A DNA stretch of 64,000 nucleotides from an uncultured Clostridia bacterium (GTDB lineage Bacteria > Bacillota > Clostridia > Christensenellales > Borkfalkiaceae), in assembly GCA_934272745.1 (NCBI GenBank), contig CAKQSI010000005.1, positions 1 to 64,000 of the forward strand. Direction: 5' to 3'. The notes under the pieces are model-generated. The model searched no databases. It saw only the letters and a program-made list of their open reading frames with translations, and had not been told where the DNA came from. Each line of letters begins with the position of its first letter. Position 1 is the first letter of the stretch. The position numbers and the translations under genes are program-made. Of the stretch, positions 42,276 through 50,327 are shown piece by piece.

Positions 42276-44585
42276 ATGAAGAATTTTTTTCGCAAACACG
42301 GTAAAGAAATCACGCTTGCCGTCATCATTATCGTAGCGGTCACGCTGTTTGGCAACGTACTGCTGCTTGGGAAAGAATACGCGTCCGGCGTAAACGAGCA
42401 GGGTACGGAGCGTGCCGAACTGTATGTGGAGGAACAAAAACAGGGGTTTATTTCGCAGACCGAGGCGCTTTCTTCCGCGGCGCAGGCGTTTGCGGTCAAG
42501 ATTTCCCTTTGCGAAAACGAAACCGAACTTTCCGCCCTGTTTGCCCGCGCAAAAATCATGTTCGGTACGGAAAACGAAAACTATCGCGACGGCGCTTACT
42601 TAAAAGACGGCGTGTTGTATAACCTCAGCGGACTACGGGTGGACGGCTATCCCGAACTGACCTCGCTTTCCTCTGCGGAAGGCGTGGCGTTTTCCAGAAT
42701 GTTTCAATACGAAAACTCGCTGATGTCCATCGCCGCTTCCGCGCCGGCGTCCAGCCCGTTCGTCGATCGCGTAATTCTGATCTACGACCGCGCGGCGTTG
42801 ACGTTCGACACTTTTTCCGGCGTTGCGGATTCCAATGCGCCCGATTGTTTGCTGAAGTCGGCGTTTTCCCTCCTCATAAAGCACGACGGCAGAATTATCG
42901 ACCGGTACGAAACCGACAGCAGCCCCGTGGAAATTGGTGCGGAACCCGTCCAAAACGGCGTATTTAACCGCATTTTTCTGGAAAAGAGCATTTACGACGC
43001 CGCGGTAAGCGCCGTCAGCAACGATACCGACGGCACGTTTACCGTGCGGATCAACGAAGAAACGTACGTCGTAAGAATCGCGAGTTTCGGCAAAAACTAC
43101 GGCGGATTGCAACTTGTGTCGCTTTTTGCGGCAAGCGACGTCTGCGGCGCCGCTTACGAAAACGTGCAGGTCATTCAAAGCACGCTGCTCGTCAGCTTCC
43201 TTCTGGTCATTATCGTCTGCGCGGTGCTTATCGGCAATATCGTACAGATCCGCCGCACGATATATCATCTCGCCATGGAAGACCCCAAACTCAAGTGCGC
43301 CACGGCGTTGAAATTCGAGCGGGACATGAGCGATATTCTGGGGCGGAACAAAGTCACGCCGTTTTCGGTCGTCATCGCAAGGATCAACAACTTCAGTTAT
43401 ATTGCGGAGCGCTTCGGAGAAGAGGCGTCCGGAGACCTGTTGGAATACGCCAAAAAGGTGTATAACGGGAGCCTTTACATCGACGAAACCTTTGCTTATG
43501 CCGCGGGCGGAGACTTTTTGCTGCTGCTCCACGCCAAAAACCGCGAAATGCTGCTTTCCAGATTAAAGTCGATTTATCAGCGCGTGTCGAAGTTCCACGG
43601 ATTGAACGATCCCGAGTATCAGATCAATCTGTCGTTCAATATTTACGAGGTGGATCGAAACTCGTCGCATTCTTGCCGCAATATGATCGAAAAAGCGCGT
43701 ATGGTGCGCAACATGGCGCCTGCCGTCGGCTTGGTTTCGTACAACTTCTACAGCGATTTCATGCAGGGCGGTTACGCCGCAAAGGCGGAAATCGAGGGCA
43801 GAATGGAAAGCGCCCTCAAAAACAGCGAATTTCACTTATTTTATCAACCGAAATACAATCTCAAGGAGCACCGCATCGACGGCAGCGAAATCCTTGTCCG
43901 GTGGTTTGATCCCAAGATTCAGGCATACCGCAAGCCGGCGGAATTTTTGCCGGTTTTCGAGGAAAACGGCTTTATCAGCGAACTCGACCGCTTCGTATTC
44001 TTCAAAGCGTGCGAAAACCTTGCGACGCGGATCGGGGAGCGCGAAACCGTTTATCCCATCTCGGTCAACGTTTCGCGCGTGACGGCGATCCGTCCGGACT
44101 TTGTGGAATATTACAAGCGGATCAAAAACAAATTCGGCATCAAAGACGGATTTCTGACGCTGGAATTTACCGAAAGTTTCGCTTACGAAAATTACGAGCA
44201 CCTTTCGGAAATGATTACCGAACTGCACAAAGCCGGCTTCCTTTGCTCGCTGGACGACTTCGGTACGGGCTATTCTTCCTATAATATCCTGAAAATTCTG
44301 GACATGGACGAGATCAAACTGGATAAATTCTTCATCGAAAAGGGCAGTTCCATCGAGCGCGACGGTCTGATTCTGGAAAGCGTCATCGAAACCGTTCGCC
44401 GACTCGGAATCAAAGTCACGCAGGAAGGGGTGGAAACCAAAGAGGATTTCGATCGGTTGACCGTCCTCGGCTGCGACGTGATTCAGGGCTACTATTTCGC
44501 AAAACCGATGAAGTATACCGACTACAGAAAGTTTGTCGAGGCAAACTTCCGCGTCGGCGCTCCGCAGGCGGAAACTGTCGGATAA
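42276..44585 (+). CDS. Membrane c-di-GMP phosphodiesterase (sensor, degenerate GGDEF, EAL)
   Basis: 769 residues: membrane segment (about 12-32), an extracellular sensor of about 270 residues (Cache-like), a second membrane segment (about 306-328), a degenerate GGDEF domain (about 345-490, signature reads AAGGDFLLLL) and an EAL domain (about 505-755). EAL hallmarks are kept: SEILVRW (EAL as EIL), NVSR, LEFTES, DDFGTGYSS, KLDKFF, QEGVET and QGYYFAKP, so c-di-GMP hydrolysis to pGpG is expected, perhaps tuned by the GGDEF part. It lies 84 bases after the second SipW-like gene, next to the genes its product would control through the two riboswitches. The ribosome site is weak. Confidence 0.9.
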   Translation: MKNFFRKHGKEITLAVIIIVAVTLFGNVLLLGKEYASGVNEQGTERAELYVEEQKQGFISQTEALSSAAQAFAVKISLCENETELSALFARAKIMFGTENENYRDGAYLKDGVLYNLSGLRVDGYPELTSLSSAEGVAFSRMFQYENSLMSIAASAPASSPFVDRVILIYDRAALTFDTFSGVADSNAPDCLLKSAFSLLIKHDGRIIDRYETDSSPVEIGAEPVQNGVFNRIFLEKSIYDAAVSAVSNDTDGTFTVRINEETYVVRIASFGKNYGGLQLVSLFAASDVCGAAYENVQVIQSTLLVSFLLVIIVCAVLIGNIVQIRRTIYHLAMEDPKLKCATALKFERDMSDILGRNKVTPFSVVIARINNFSYIAERFGEEASGDLLEYAKKVYNGSLYIDETFAYAAGGDFLLLLHAKNREMLLSRLKSIYQRVSKFHGLNDPEYQINLSFNIYEVDRNSSHSCRNMIEKARMVRNMAPAVGLVSYNFYSDFMQGGYAAKAEIEGRMESALKNSEFHLFYQPKYNLKEHRIDGSEILVRWFDPKIQAYRKPAEFLPVFEENGFISELDRFVFFKACENLATRIGERETVYPISVNVSRVTAIRPDFVEYYKRIKNKFGIKDGFLTLEFTESFAYENYEHLSEMITELHKAGFLCSLDDFGTGYSSYNILKILDMDEIKLDKFFIEKGSSIERDGLILESVIETVRRLGIKVTQEGVETKEDFDRLTVLGCDVIQGYYFAKPMKYTDYRKFVEANFRVGAPQAETVG

Positions 44586-44599
44586 TCGAATAATTTGCA

Positions 44600-44646
44600 G
44601 CAGATTGCCGGAAAATGATTGCTATTTTCCGGCAATCTGCTATAAT
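44600..44646 (+). promoter_or_regulatory. Large inverted repeat overlapping a promoter
   Basis: A 17-bp perfect stem (44600-44616 with 44624-44640) can terminate or stabilise the EAL message. TTGCTA (44619-44624) and TATAAT (44641-44646), 16 bases apart, would start the next operon inside the repeat, so it may also be an operator. Confidence 0.6.
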
Positions 44647-44739
44647 AGATAAAAGGGTCGGAATAGTTCCGTAAAACAATGAGAATTGAACGGTTTCGAC
44701 GCATCCTGTTCTGTAAAATTCAGACCAAAAGAGGACGTA

Positions 44740-46689
44740 ATGGAAGAAGGTATCGTAAAAGTAACGAAAGCGCGCGCGGACGAAATGATTGAGGATCTGG
44801 AACTGGTTTTCGACTGCGTTCGTCTGTTTTCGGAAGAGGACGTACAAAAACACGTCGTCAGGGACGGGCAGATCGAAAGTTGTTGCTATTCCTTTCGGGG
44901 GAAAAACGTCCCTTGCGGCAACTGCGTTACGGTAACGGCGCTTAAAACGAATTCCACGCGATCCAAGTTCGAATTCAACGATAACTTTATCTGCCACGTT
45001 ACGGCAAAATATATCGAGATCGACGGTAAGCCTTACGTTCTGGAACTTATCAAAAAAATGGACGACGACATGCTGTCCAATGAACGCAGCCGCGACGAGA
45101 TTTTGTCCAGACTGGACGGTTATTACGATAAATTGTATCGCGACGTTTTAACCGGCGTGTACAACCGCCGCTTTTACGAAGAACAGATCAGATACCGCCG
45201 GATGAATTGCGGAGTCGCGATGCTGGATCTGGACGATTTTAAGGTTTATAACGACCTGCAAGGTCATAAAATGGGGGACGAAATCCTGATTGCGGTCGCA
45301 AAAACCATTAAAAAGACGGTCGGAAAGCAAGATACCGTCATCCGTTACGGCGGGGACGAATTCCTGCTCGTCATGCCCGAAATTTCGGAAACCGAATTTC
45401 TCTGCGTCCTGCAGGACGTAAGAAACAAAGTCGCATCTATCAACCTGCCGCTTTATAACGGCGCGCCCCTTACGGTCAGTATCGGCGGCGTGATCAACCG
45501 CGACGGTACGGTGGAAGAAGCGGTCGCCGTAGCCGACCGCCGCATGTACCGCGCAAAGAGCAAGAAAAACGCCATCGCTACGGAAGAGAATGATTTTGCC
45601 CTGCGCGACAGCGGCAGATCCATGATTCTGATCGTGGACGATTCCGAACTCAACCGCAACATTTTAACTTCCATTCTCGAAGACGACTTTGACGTGATCG
45701 AGGCTTCCTGCGGGGAGGAGTGTATCGACCTTCTCCGCCGCTACGGCACGGAAATTTCCTGCGTGCTGCTCGATATCATGATGCCCGGCATCGACGGCTT
45801 CGGCGTGCTCGATTATATGTCCGAAAACCACCTTTTAGACGACGTTCCCGTCATCACCATCACGGGCGACGAATCCGAAACCACCGTCCGAAAGGCTTAC
45901 GAAATGGGCGTTTCGGACTTTATCAATCGTCCGTTCGACGCAAAAGTGGTTTATCGCCGCGTGTTCAACACGGTAAAACTCTATGCAAAACAGCGCCGGC
46001 TCCTTTCCATCGTCACCCGGCAGATGGCGGAAAACGAAAAAAACAGCCGCCTTCTGGTGGATATTTTGAGTCAGATCGTCGAATTCCGCAACGGCGAAAG
46101 CGGCGCTCACGTTTTACATATTCACAAGTTGACGCAGATTTTGCTGGAACAGGTCGTCCGGATGACCGACGCTTATCAGCTGAAATATCCCGACATTGCG
46201 CTGATTTCCATGGCGTCGTCCCTGCACGACATCGGCAAGATCGCCATCGACGACAAAATTTTAAACAAGCCCGGCAAACTGACCAAGGAAGAATTCGATA
46301 TCGTCAAAACGCATACCACCGTCGGCGCGGACATTCTGGACGGTCTTGCCGTTTACCGGGACGAACCGCTGATCCGTTACGCGCGGGCGATCTGCCGCTG
46401 GCACCACGAACGGTACGACGGTTCCGGGTATCCGGACGGACTGAAGGGGGAGGAAATTCCCATCGCCGCGCAGGCGGTTTCGGTCGCAGACGTGTACGAC
46501 GCGCTGGTCAGCGCGCGCGTATATAAAAAAGCCTATCCGCACGACGTGGCGATCGGCATGATCCGCCGGGGCGAATGCGGCGCGTTCAATCCGCTCTTAT
46601 TAAAGGCGTTGGACGCGGTTGCGGATAAATTCCGCCGGGCAACCGAAGAATCTTACGGCGAAGCCGAAGGGGAGAACGATCACGAATGA
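44740..46689 (+). CDS. GGDEF-REC-HD-GYP c-di-GMP enzyme
   Basis: 649 residues. An N-terminal PAS-like sensor (about 15-115) carries Cys residues SCCYSF and PCGNC that may sense redox state or bind metal. A diguanylate cyclase domain (about 120-285) has RYGGDEFLLV. A receiver domain (about 290-410) has the phospho-acceptor in LLDIMMPGIDGF and DD near its start. An HD-GYP phosphodiesterase domain (about 430-640) has SSLHDIGKIAI and HHERYDGSGYP. The protein can therefore make and break c-di-GMP, with phosphorylation as the likely switch. ATG 44740 is chosen over an upstream in-frame TTG because AGAGGA precedes it. It is first in an operon with sensor, kinase and Hpt genes, which would phosphorylate its REC domain. 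Confidence 0.93.
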   Translation: MEEGIVKVTKARADEMIEDLELVFDCVRLFSEEDVQKHVVRDGQIESCCYSFRGKNVPCGNCVTVTALKTNSTRSKFEFNDNFICHVTAKYIEIDGKPYVLELIKKMDDDMLSNERSRDEILSRLDGYYDKLYRDVLTGVYNRRFYEEQIRYRRMNCGVAMLDLDDFKVYNDLQGHKMGDEILIAVAKTIKKTVGKQDTVIRYGGDEFLLVMPEISETEFLCVLQDVRNKVASINLPLYNGAPLTVSIGGVINRDGTVEEAVAVADRRMYRAKSKKNAIATEENDFALRDSGRSMILIVDDSELNRNILTSILEDDFDVIEASCGEECIDLLRRYGTEISCVLLDIMMPGIDGFGVLDYMSENHLLDDVPVITITGDESETTVRKAYEMGVSDFINRPFDAKVVYRRVFNTVKLYAKQRRLLSIVTRQMAENEKNSRLLVDILSQIVEFRNGESGAHVLHIHKLTQILLEQVVRMTDAYQLKYPDIALISMASSLHDIGKIAIDDKILNKPGKLTKEEFDIVKTHTTVGADILDGLAVYRDEPLIRYARAICRWHHERYDGSGYPDGLKGEEIPIAAQAVSVADVYDALVSARVYKKAYPHDVAIGMIRRGECGAFNPLLLKALDAVADKFRRATEESYGEAEGENDHE

Positions 46690-47498
46690 AAAAACGCTGT
46701 TTTGGCGCGTTGATAACGATGTTCTGCGTGCTGTTTCTTGCGACCGGGAGTCTTTCCGGCTGTGCGAAAAAGGATCCGGGCGCGGAAGAAAACCTTCCCG
46801 TCCTTAAAATCGGCAGCGACGAATATCCGCCTTATTTTTATATTGACGAATACGGCAAATTCAACGGAATCGATGTGGAACTTGCCACCGAAGTCTGCCG
46901 CAGGATCGGCTATCGTGCAGAGTTTTTGAAAATCGACTGGGCGCGAAAAGACGGGTATCTGAAAGAGAACGCCGTGGACTGCCTTTGGGGCAGTTTTTCC
47001 ATGACCGGCAGGGAAGATGCCTATCTTTGGTCTGGCCCCTACCTCAAAAGCCGCCAGGTCGTGGTGGTAAAGAACGACAGCGATATTCTGACCTTGTCGG
47101 ATCTTGCCGGCAAATGCGTCGGCGTACAGACGACCACAAAACCGGACGAAATCTTTTCTTCCGGCGCATATAATTTAAAAGAATTATATTGTCTGCCGAA
47201 GGTTGAGGACGTTTTCGCCGCGTTAAGAAAAGGGTACGTGAACGCGGTGGCGGGACACGAAATGGCATTAAAGGAATATATCCGCCAGACAGGCAATTCC
47301 GGCAGATATCGAGTTTTGGACGAAGCGCTGGTGGAAGTGCAGCTCGGCGTTGCGTTTTATAAGGAAGGAGATGCGGCGCTTTCCTCCAAAGTGACGGCGG
47401 CGCTCCTTGCAATGGAGCAGGACGGTTTCACCGCCGGCATTGCGCGTAAATACGGCATGGATTTCAAGGTGACGGAGGTGAGCGGTCGTGTTGTCTGA
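46686..47498 (+). CDS. Solute-binding lipoprotein (SBP_bac_3 type) for signal sensing
   Basis: 270 residues: signal peptide with LSGC lipobox (Cys near 26), then a two-lobe binding protein of the amino-acid type (LKIGSDEYPPYFYIDEYGKFNGIDVELA is the family start, seen at about 39-66). No transporter genes are near. It overlaps the GGDEF/HD-GYP gene by 4 bases and the histidine kinase gene by 11, so it most likely serves as a sensor subunit rather than a transporter component. Ligand unknown, probably a small polar molecule. Confidence 0.88.
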   Translation: MKKRCFGALITMFCVLFLATGSLSGCAKKDPGAEENLPVLKIGSDEYPPYFYIDEYGKFNGIDVELATEVCRRIGYRAEFLKIDWARKDGYLKENAVDCLWGSFSMTGREDAYLWSGPYLKSRQVVVVKNDSDILTLSDLAGKCVGVQTTTKPDEIFSSGAYNLKELYCLPKVEDVFAALRKGYVNAVAGHEMALKEYIRQTGNSGRYRVLDEALVEVQLGVAFYKEGDAALSSKVTAALLAMEQDGFTAGIARKYGMDFKVTEVSGRVV

Positions 47499-49662
47499 AT
47501 TCGATCAACGGTCAAAACGACTGAACGTTCTGTTGTCTGTCGTCTGCGTCGTGATCGGGATTTTGCTGTTTTTCAGTATCTATTTTGCAGAAACCCGCGT
47601 TTGTACCAAAAACGCGCGCAGCCGCGCCGATTCGGTGGCGCATTACGTCGAAAGTCAGTGTTTGACGTATGATTCGGTTTCGGCGGAAGAAGAGGTAAAA
47701 AGTCTGATCCGCGTGACCGATCTTACGCAGGAAGTGCGGCGCAGTTTCTTTTCCGTTCCATCGAGAAGTGCGGCAGATTTTGACAGCGAACTGGTCGATT
47801 ATCTCGAAAACACGCGTCTGACCGGAATTCTGGTTACCGACGACCGGTCGGGAGAAACCCGTTCGTATTTCAGCGACGGAGAAGCGCACCCCGATATGCC
47901 GGCTGCGCTTGCAGATTACGCTAATCGGTTCGGCGAAGAAAAAACGCAGTACAATAAGTCTTACAGCGAGCGCATTGTTACAGGCGACAGATGCGTCGAT
48001 TATGCCGTCGTCGCAAGAAAAGACGCTCCCGGACTGCTGCTTTGTTTCCTTTGCCAAAAAACGAGCGACGTCGTGGGAACGAGACTGTCCGTACAGACGC
48101 TTCTGAACGGCTATTCGTTTACCGGAGGCGGGATCACAGTCGTTACCGACGGGATCAACGTTCTCGGTTCCAACGATACGGAACTGAACGATATGCTTGT
48201 TTCCGACCGCGCGCTGATTTTAAAAACGAGGAAAGCGGAAACTTTCGATTCGTTGATCACGATAGAAGAAGAGGGTTCCCGCTATTTCGCCTTCCGTATT
48301 AAAAGCAAAAACTATTTCATTTACGTGTTCAATCCTTATAAGGAAGTATTTAAGGACCGGACGATCTTTCTTTCGTATGCGATGGTGGTTTACTGCCTGT
48401 TCTGGCTTGTGCTGTTGGTCGTGAAATCGCGGATGACGCGTGTGAAAGACGAAGAGCGCCACCGGCAGGATGAGGAATATCGCAAAAATATGGAACGGCT
48501 GGCAGACGAAGCCATTCGCGCCAATAACGTAAAAGCCGATTTTTTGCGGCGGATGAGCCATGATATCCGCACGCCCATCAACGGTATCCGCGGTATTCTG
48601 GATATTGCGGATTATTACGCCGACGACCTCGGAAAGCAACAGGAATGTCGCGACAAAGTGCGCAAATCCTCCGGTTATCTTTTGGAACTGGTCAACGACG
48701 TTCTCGATATGAGCAAGATGGATTATGCCGAACTGCAGCAGAGAATCGAACCGTACAATATTTCCTCCGTCCTTTCGGACGTGGAAACCATCGTAAAACC
48801 GCAGGCTGCGGAACGCGGCGTCACCGTTTCTTTCTTCAAAAACATTCGTCATCCGGAAGTCGTCGGCAGCCCCGTGCTTTTCAAGCGGATGCTGATGAAT
48901 CTTGTCACCAACGCGATCAAATACAACAAAGAAAACGGTTCGGTTGTCGTTGATTGCGCCGAAACCGGATTTGACGGTAAAAAAGCTTCGTTTGTCCTGA
49001 AAGTGAAAGATACCGGCATCGGTATGAGCGAAGAATTTCAGAAAAAAATGTACGAGCCCTTTGCGCAGGAAGACAACACCTGTAAAAGTTCGTTCGAGGG
49101 AACGGGACTGGGGCTTGCCATCGTCAAAAAGATTACCGACGCCACAGGCGCAAAGATCGAATGTCAAAGCGCGCAAGGCGAGGGGACGACCTTTACGGTG
49201 ACCTTGCGCCTGCCGGCAGCCGAAAGTCCGGCAGATGAAAATATTGCGCCGGCGGGGGCGAAATCGCTTGCGGGGCAGAAAATTCTGCTGGCAGAAGATA
49301 ACGAACTGAACGCCGAGATTACAAAATTCGTGCTGGAAATCGACGGAGCGCTCGTCACCGTCTGTAAAAACGGTCGGGACGCCGTAGATACGTTTGCTTC
49401 TTCCGCCCCGGGCGAATACGCCGCCATTTTAATGGACGTCATGATGCCGATTATGGACGGCTTGCAGGCGACGCGGGCGATCCGCGCGCTCCCAAGGCCG
49501 GACGCGAAAACCGTTCCCGTCATCGCCATGACGGCGAACGCCTATCAGGATGACGTGATCCGTGCCAAAGAGGTGGGCATGAACGAACACCTCGCCAAGC
49601 CCGTGGATTCCAAAAAATTAGCAGAAACCGTCTTGCAATTAATCGTCAGGAAAGGAGAATAA
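47488..49662 (+). CDS. Hybrid sensor histidine kinase with receiver domain
   Basis: 724 residues: membrane segment (about 12-33), extracellular sensor (about 35-275), second membrane segment (about 290-312), HisKA with phospho-His in RMSHDIRTPINGI (about 350-362), HATPase (about 460-575) with DTGIGM and GTGLGLAI, and a C-terminal receiver domain (about 595-715) with acceptor Asp in LMDVMMPIMDG. It starts at GTG 47488 behind GGAGGTG. The next gene is a separate Hpt protein. The signal path His-Asp-(Hpt)His to the REC of the upstream GGDEF/HD-GYP enzyme fits the operon; no DNA-binding regulator is encoded here. Confidence 0.92.
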   Translation: MLSEFDQRSKRLNVLLSVVCVVIGILLFFSIYFAETRVCTKNARSRADSVAHYVESQCLTYDSVSAEEEVKSLIRVTDLTQEVRRSFFSVPSRSAADFDSELVDYLENTRLTGILVTDDRSGETRSYFSDGEAHPDMPAALADYANRFGEEKTQYNKSYSERIVTGDRCVDYAVVARKDAPGLLLCFLCQKTSDVVGTRLSVQTLLNGYSFTGGGITVVTDGINVLGSNDTELNDMLVSDRALILKTRKAETFDSLITIEEEGSRYFAFRIKSKNYFIYVFNPYKEVFKDRTIFLSYAMVVYCLFWLVLLVVKSRMTRVKDEERHRQDEEYRKNMERLADEAIRANNVKADFLRRMSHDIRTPINGIRGILDIADYYADDLGKQQECRDKVRKSSGYLLELVNDVLDMSKMDYAELQQRIEPYNISSVLSDVETIVKPQAAERGVTVSFFKNIRHPEVVGSPVLFKRMLMNLVTNAIKYNKENGSVVVDCAETGFDGKKASFVLKVKDTGIGMSEEFQKKMYEPFAQEDNTCKSSFEGTGLGLAIVKKITDATGAKIECQSAQGEGTTFTVTLRLPAAESPADENIAPAGAKSLAGQKILLAEDNELNAEITKFVLEIDGALVTVCKNGRDAVDTFASSAPGEYAAILMDVMMPIMDGLQATRAIRALPRPDAKTVPVIAMTANAYQDDVIRAKEVGMNEHLAKPVDSKKLAETVLQLIVRKGE

Positions 49663-49663
49663 A

Positions 49664-50014
49664 ATGACCGTAAAAGAATGTTATGAGAAAGTGGGTGCAA
49701 ACTATGCGGACGTTTTAAAACGTCTGGGTTCCGAACAGATGGTAACCCGTTTCGCGCTGAAGTTTCTGACCGATCCCACCTTCGGGGAACTGGTTGCCGC
49801 GTATGATAAGAAAGACGCGGAATCCGCATTCCGCGCGGCACACACCTTAAAAGGGATTTGCTCCACGCTGGGATTTACCGGCTTGTTTCAGGCGTCTTAC
49901 GACCTGACCGAAAAACTCCGCGGCAGAGATTTTGCCGGGACGGAAGAGGATTACGCTCTGGTTTCCGCCCGATATGAAGAACTGACCTCCGCGCTGAAAC
50001 TTGCGGATCGGTAA
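49664..50014 (+). CDS. Stand-alone Hpt phosphotransfer protein
   Basis: 116 residues, four-helix bundle pattern with the phospho-accepting His in AAHTLKGICSTLGF (His near 62). It would shuttle phosphate from the receiver domain of the hybrid kinase upstream to another receiver, most likely that of the GGDEF/HD-GYP enzyme in the same operon. It starts one base after the kinase stop and is followed by a strong terminator. Confidence 0.9.
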   Translation: MTVKECYEKVGANYADVLKRLGSEQMVTRFALKFLTDPTFGELVAAYDKKDAESAFRAAHTLKGICSTLGFTGLFQASYDLTEKLRGRDFAGTEEDYALVSARYEELTSALKLADR

Positions 50015-50055
50015 GTTTGATCATTTCATAAAACCGAACGATAAAAAAACTCGTT

Positions 50056-50094
50056 ATTGCGGGCGGCGCCAGACGGCGCCGCCCGCAATTTTTG
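50056..50094 (+). terminator. Terminator of the sensor/c-di-GMP operon
   Basis: A 15-bp perfect stem (50056-50070 with 50075-50089) followed by TTTT. Confidence 0.93.
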
Positions 50095-50195
50095 ACTCAT
50101 CGGCAAGAATTTGCCCGCATAAGCACGTTTCTGCCCGCAAATGCAAAAAATGCCCGTAAAGACGGCGTTTTTCGCAATAAATTTTAAAAAGAGTC

Positions 50196-50224
50196 TTGAC
50201 GAACGGTACTTTTGGTTTTATAAT
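50196..50224 (+). promoter_or_regulatory. Promoter of the enoate reductase/AcnX operon
   Basis: TTGACG (50196-50201), 17 bases, TATAAT (50219-50224). The leader of about 100 bases shows no clear riboswitch. The rest of the 50095-50327 gap holds only repeated TTTGCCCGCA-like words. Confidence 0.85.
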
Positions 50225-50327
50225 ATTTCATAGATTATGGCAGAGAATGCGCTTCCGCCGGCATATGGCACGAAAGTGCTTTCTTTGCAACAGGTGAAAG
50301 CCGAAAAATAAAAGGCAGGGGAAAGTT

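Noticed and set aside
46686..47498. Amino-acid ABC transporter binding protein
   Set aside because: No permease or ATPase is nearby, and the gene overlaps a kinase gene on one side and a c-di-GMP enzyme on the other, so a sensing role is more likely.
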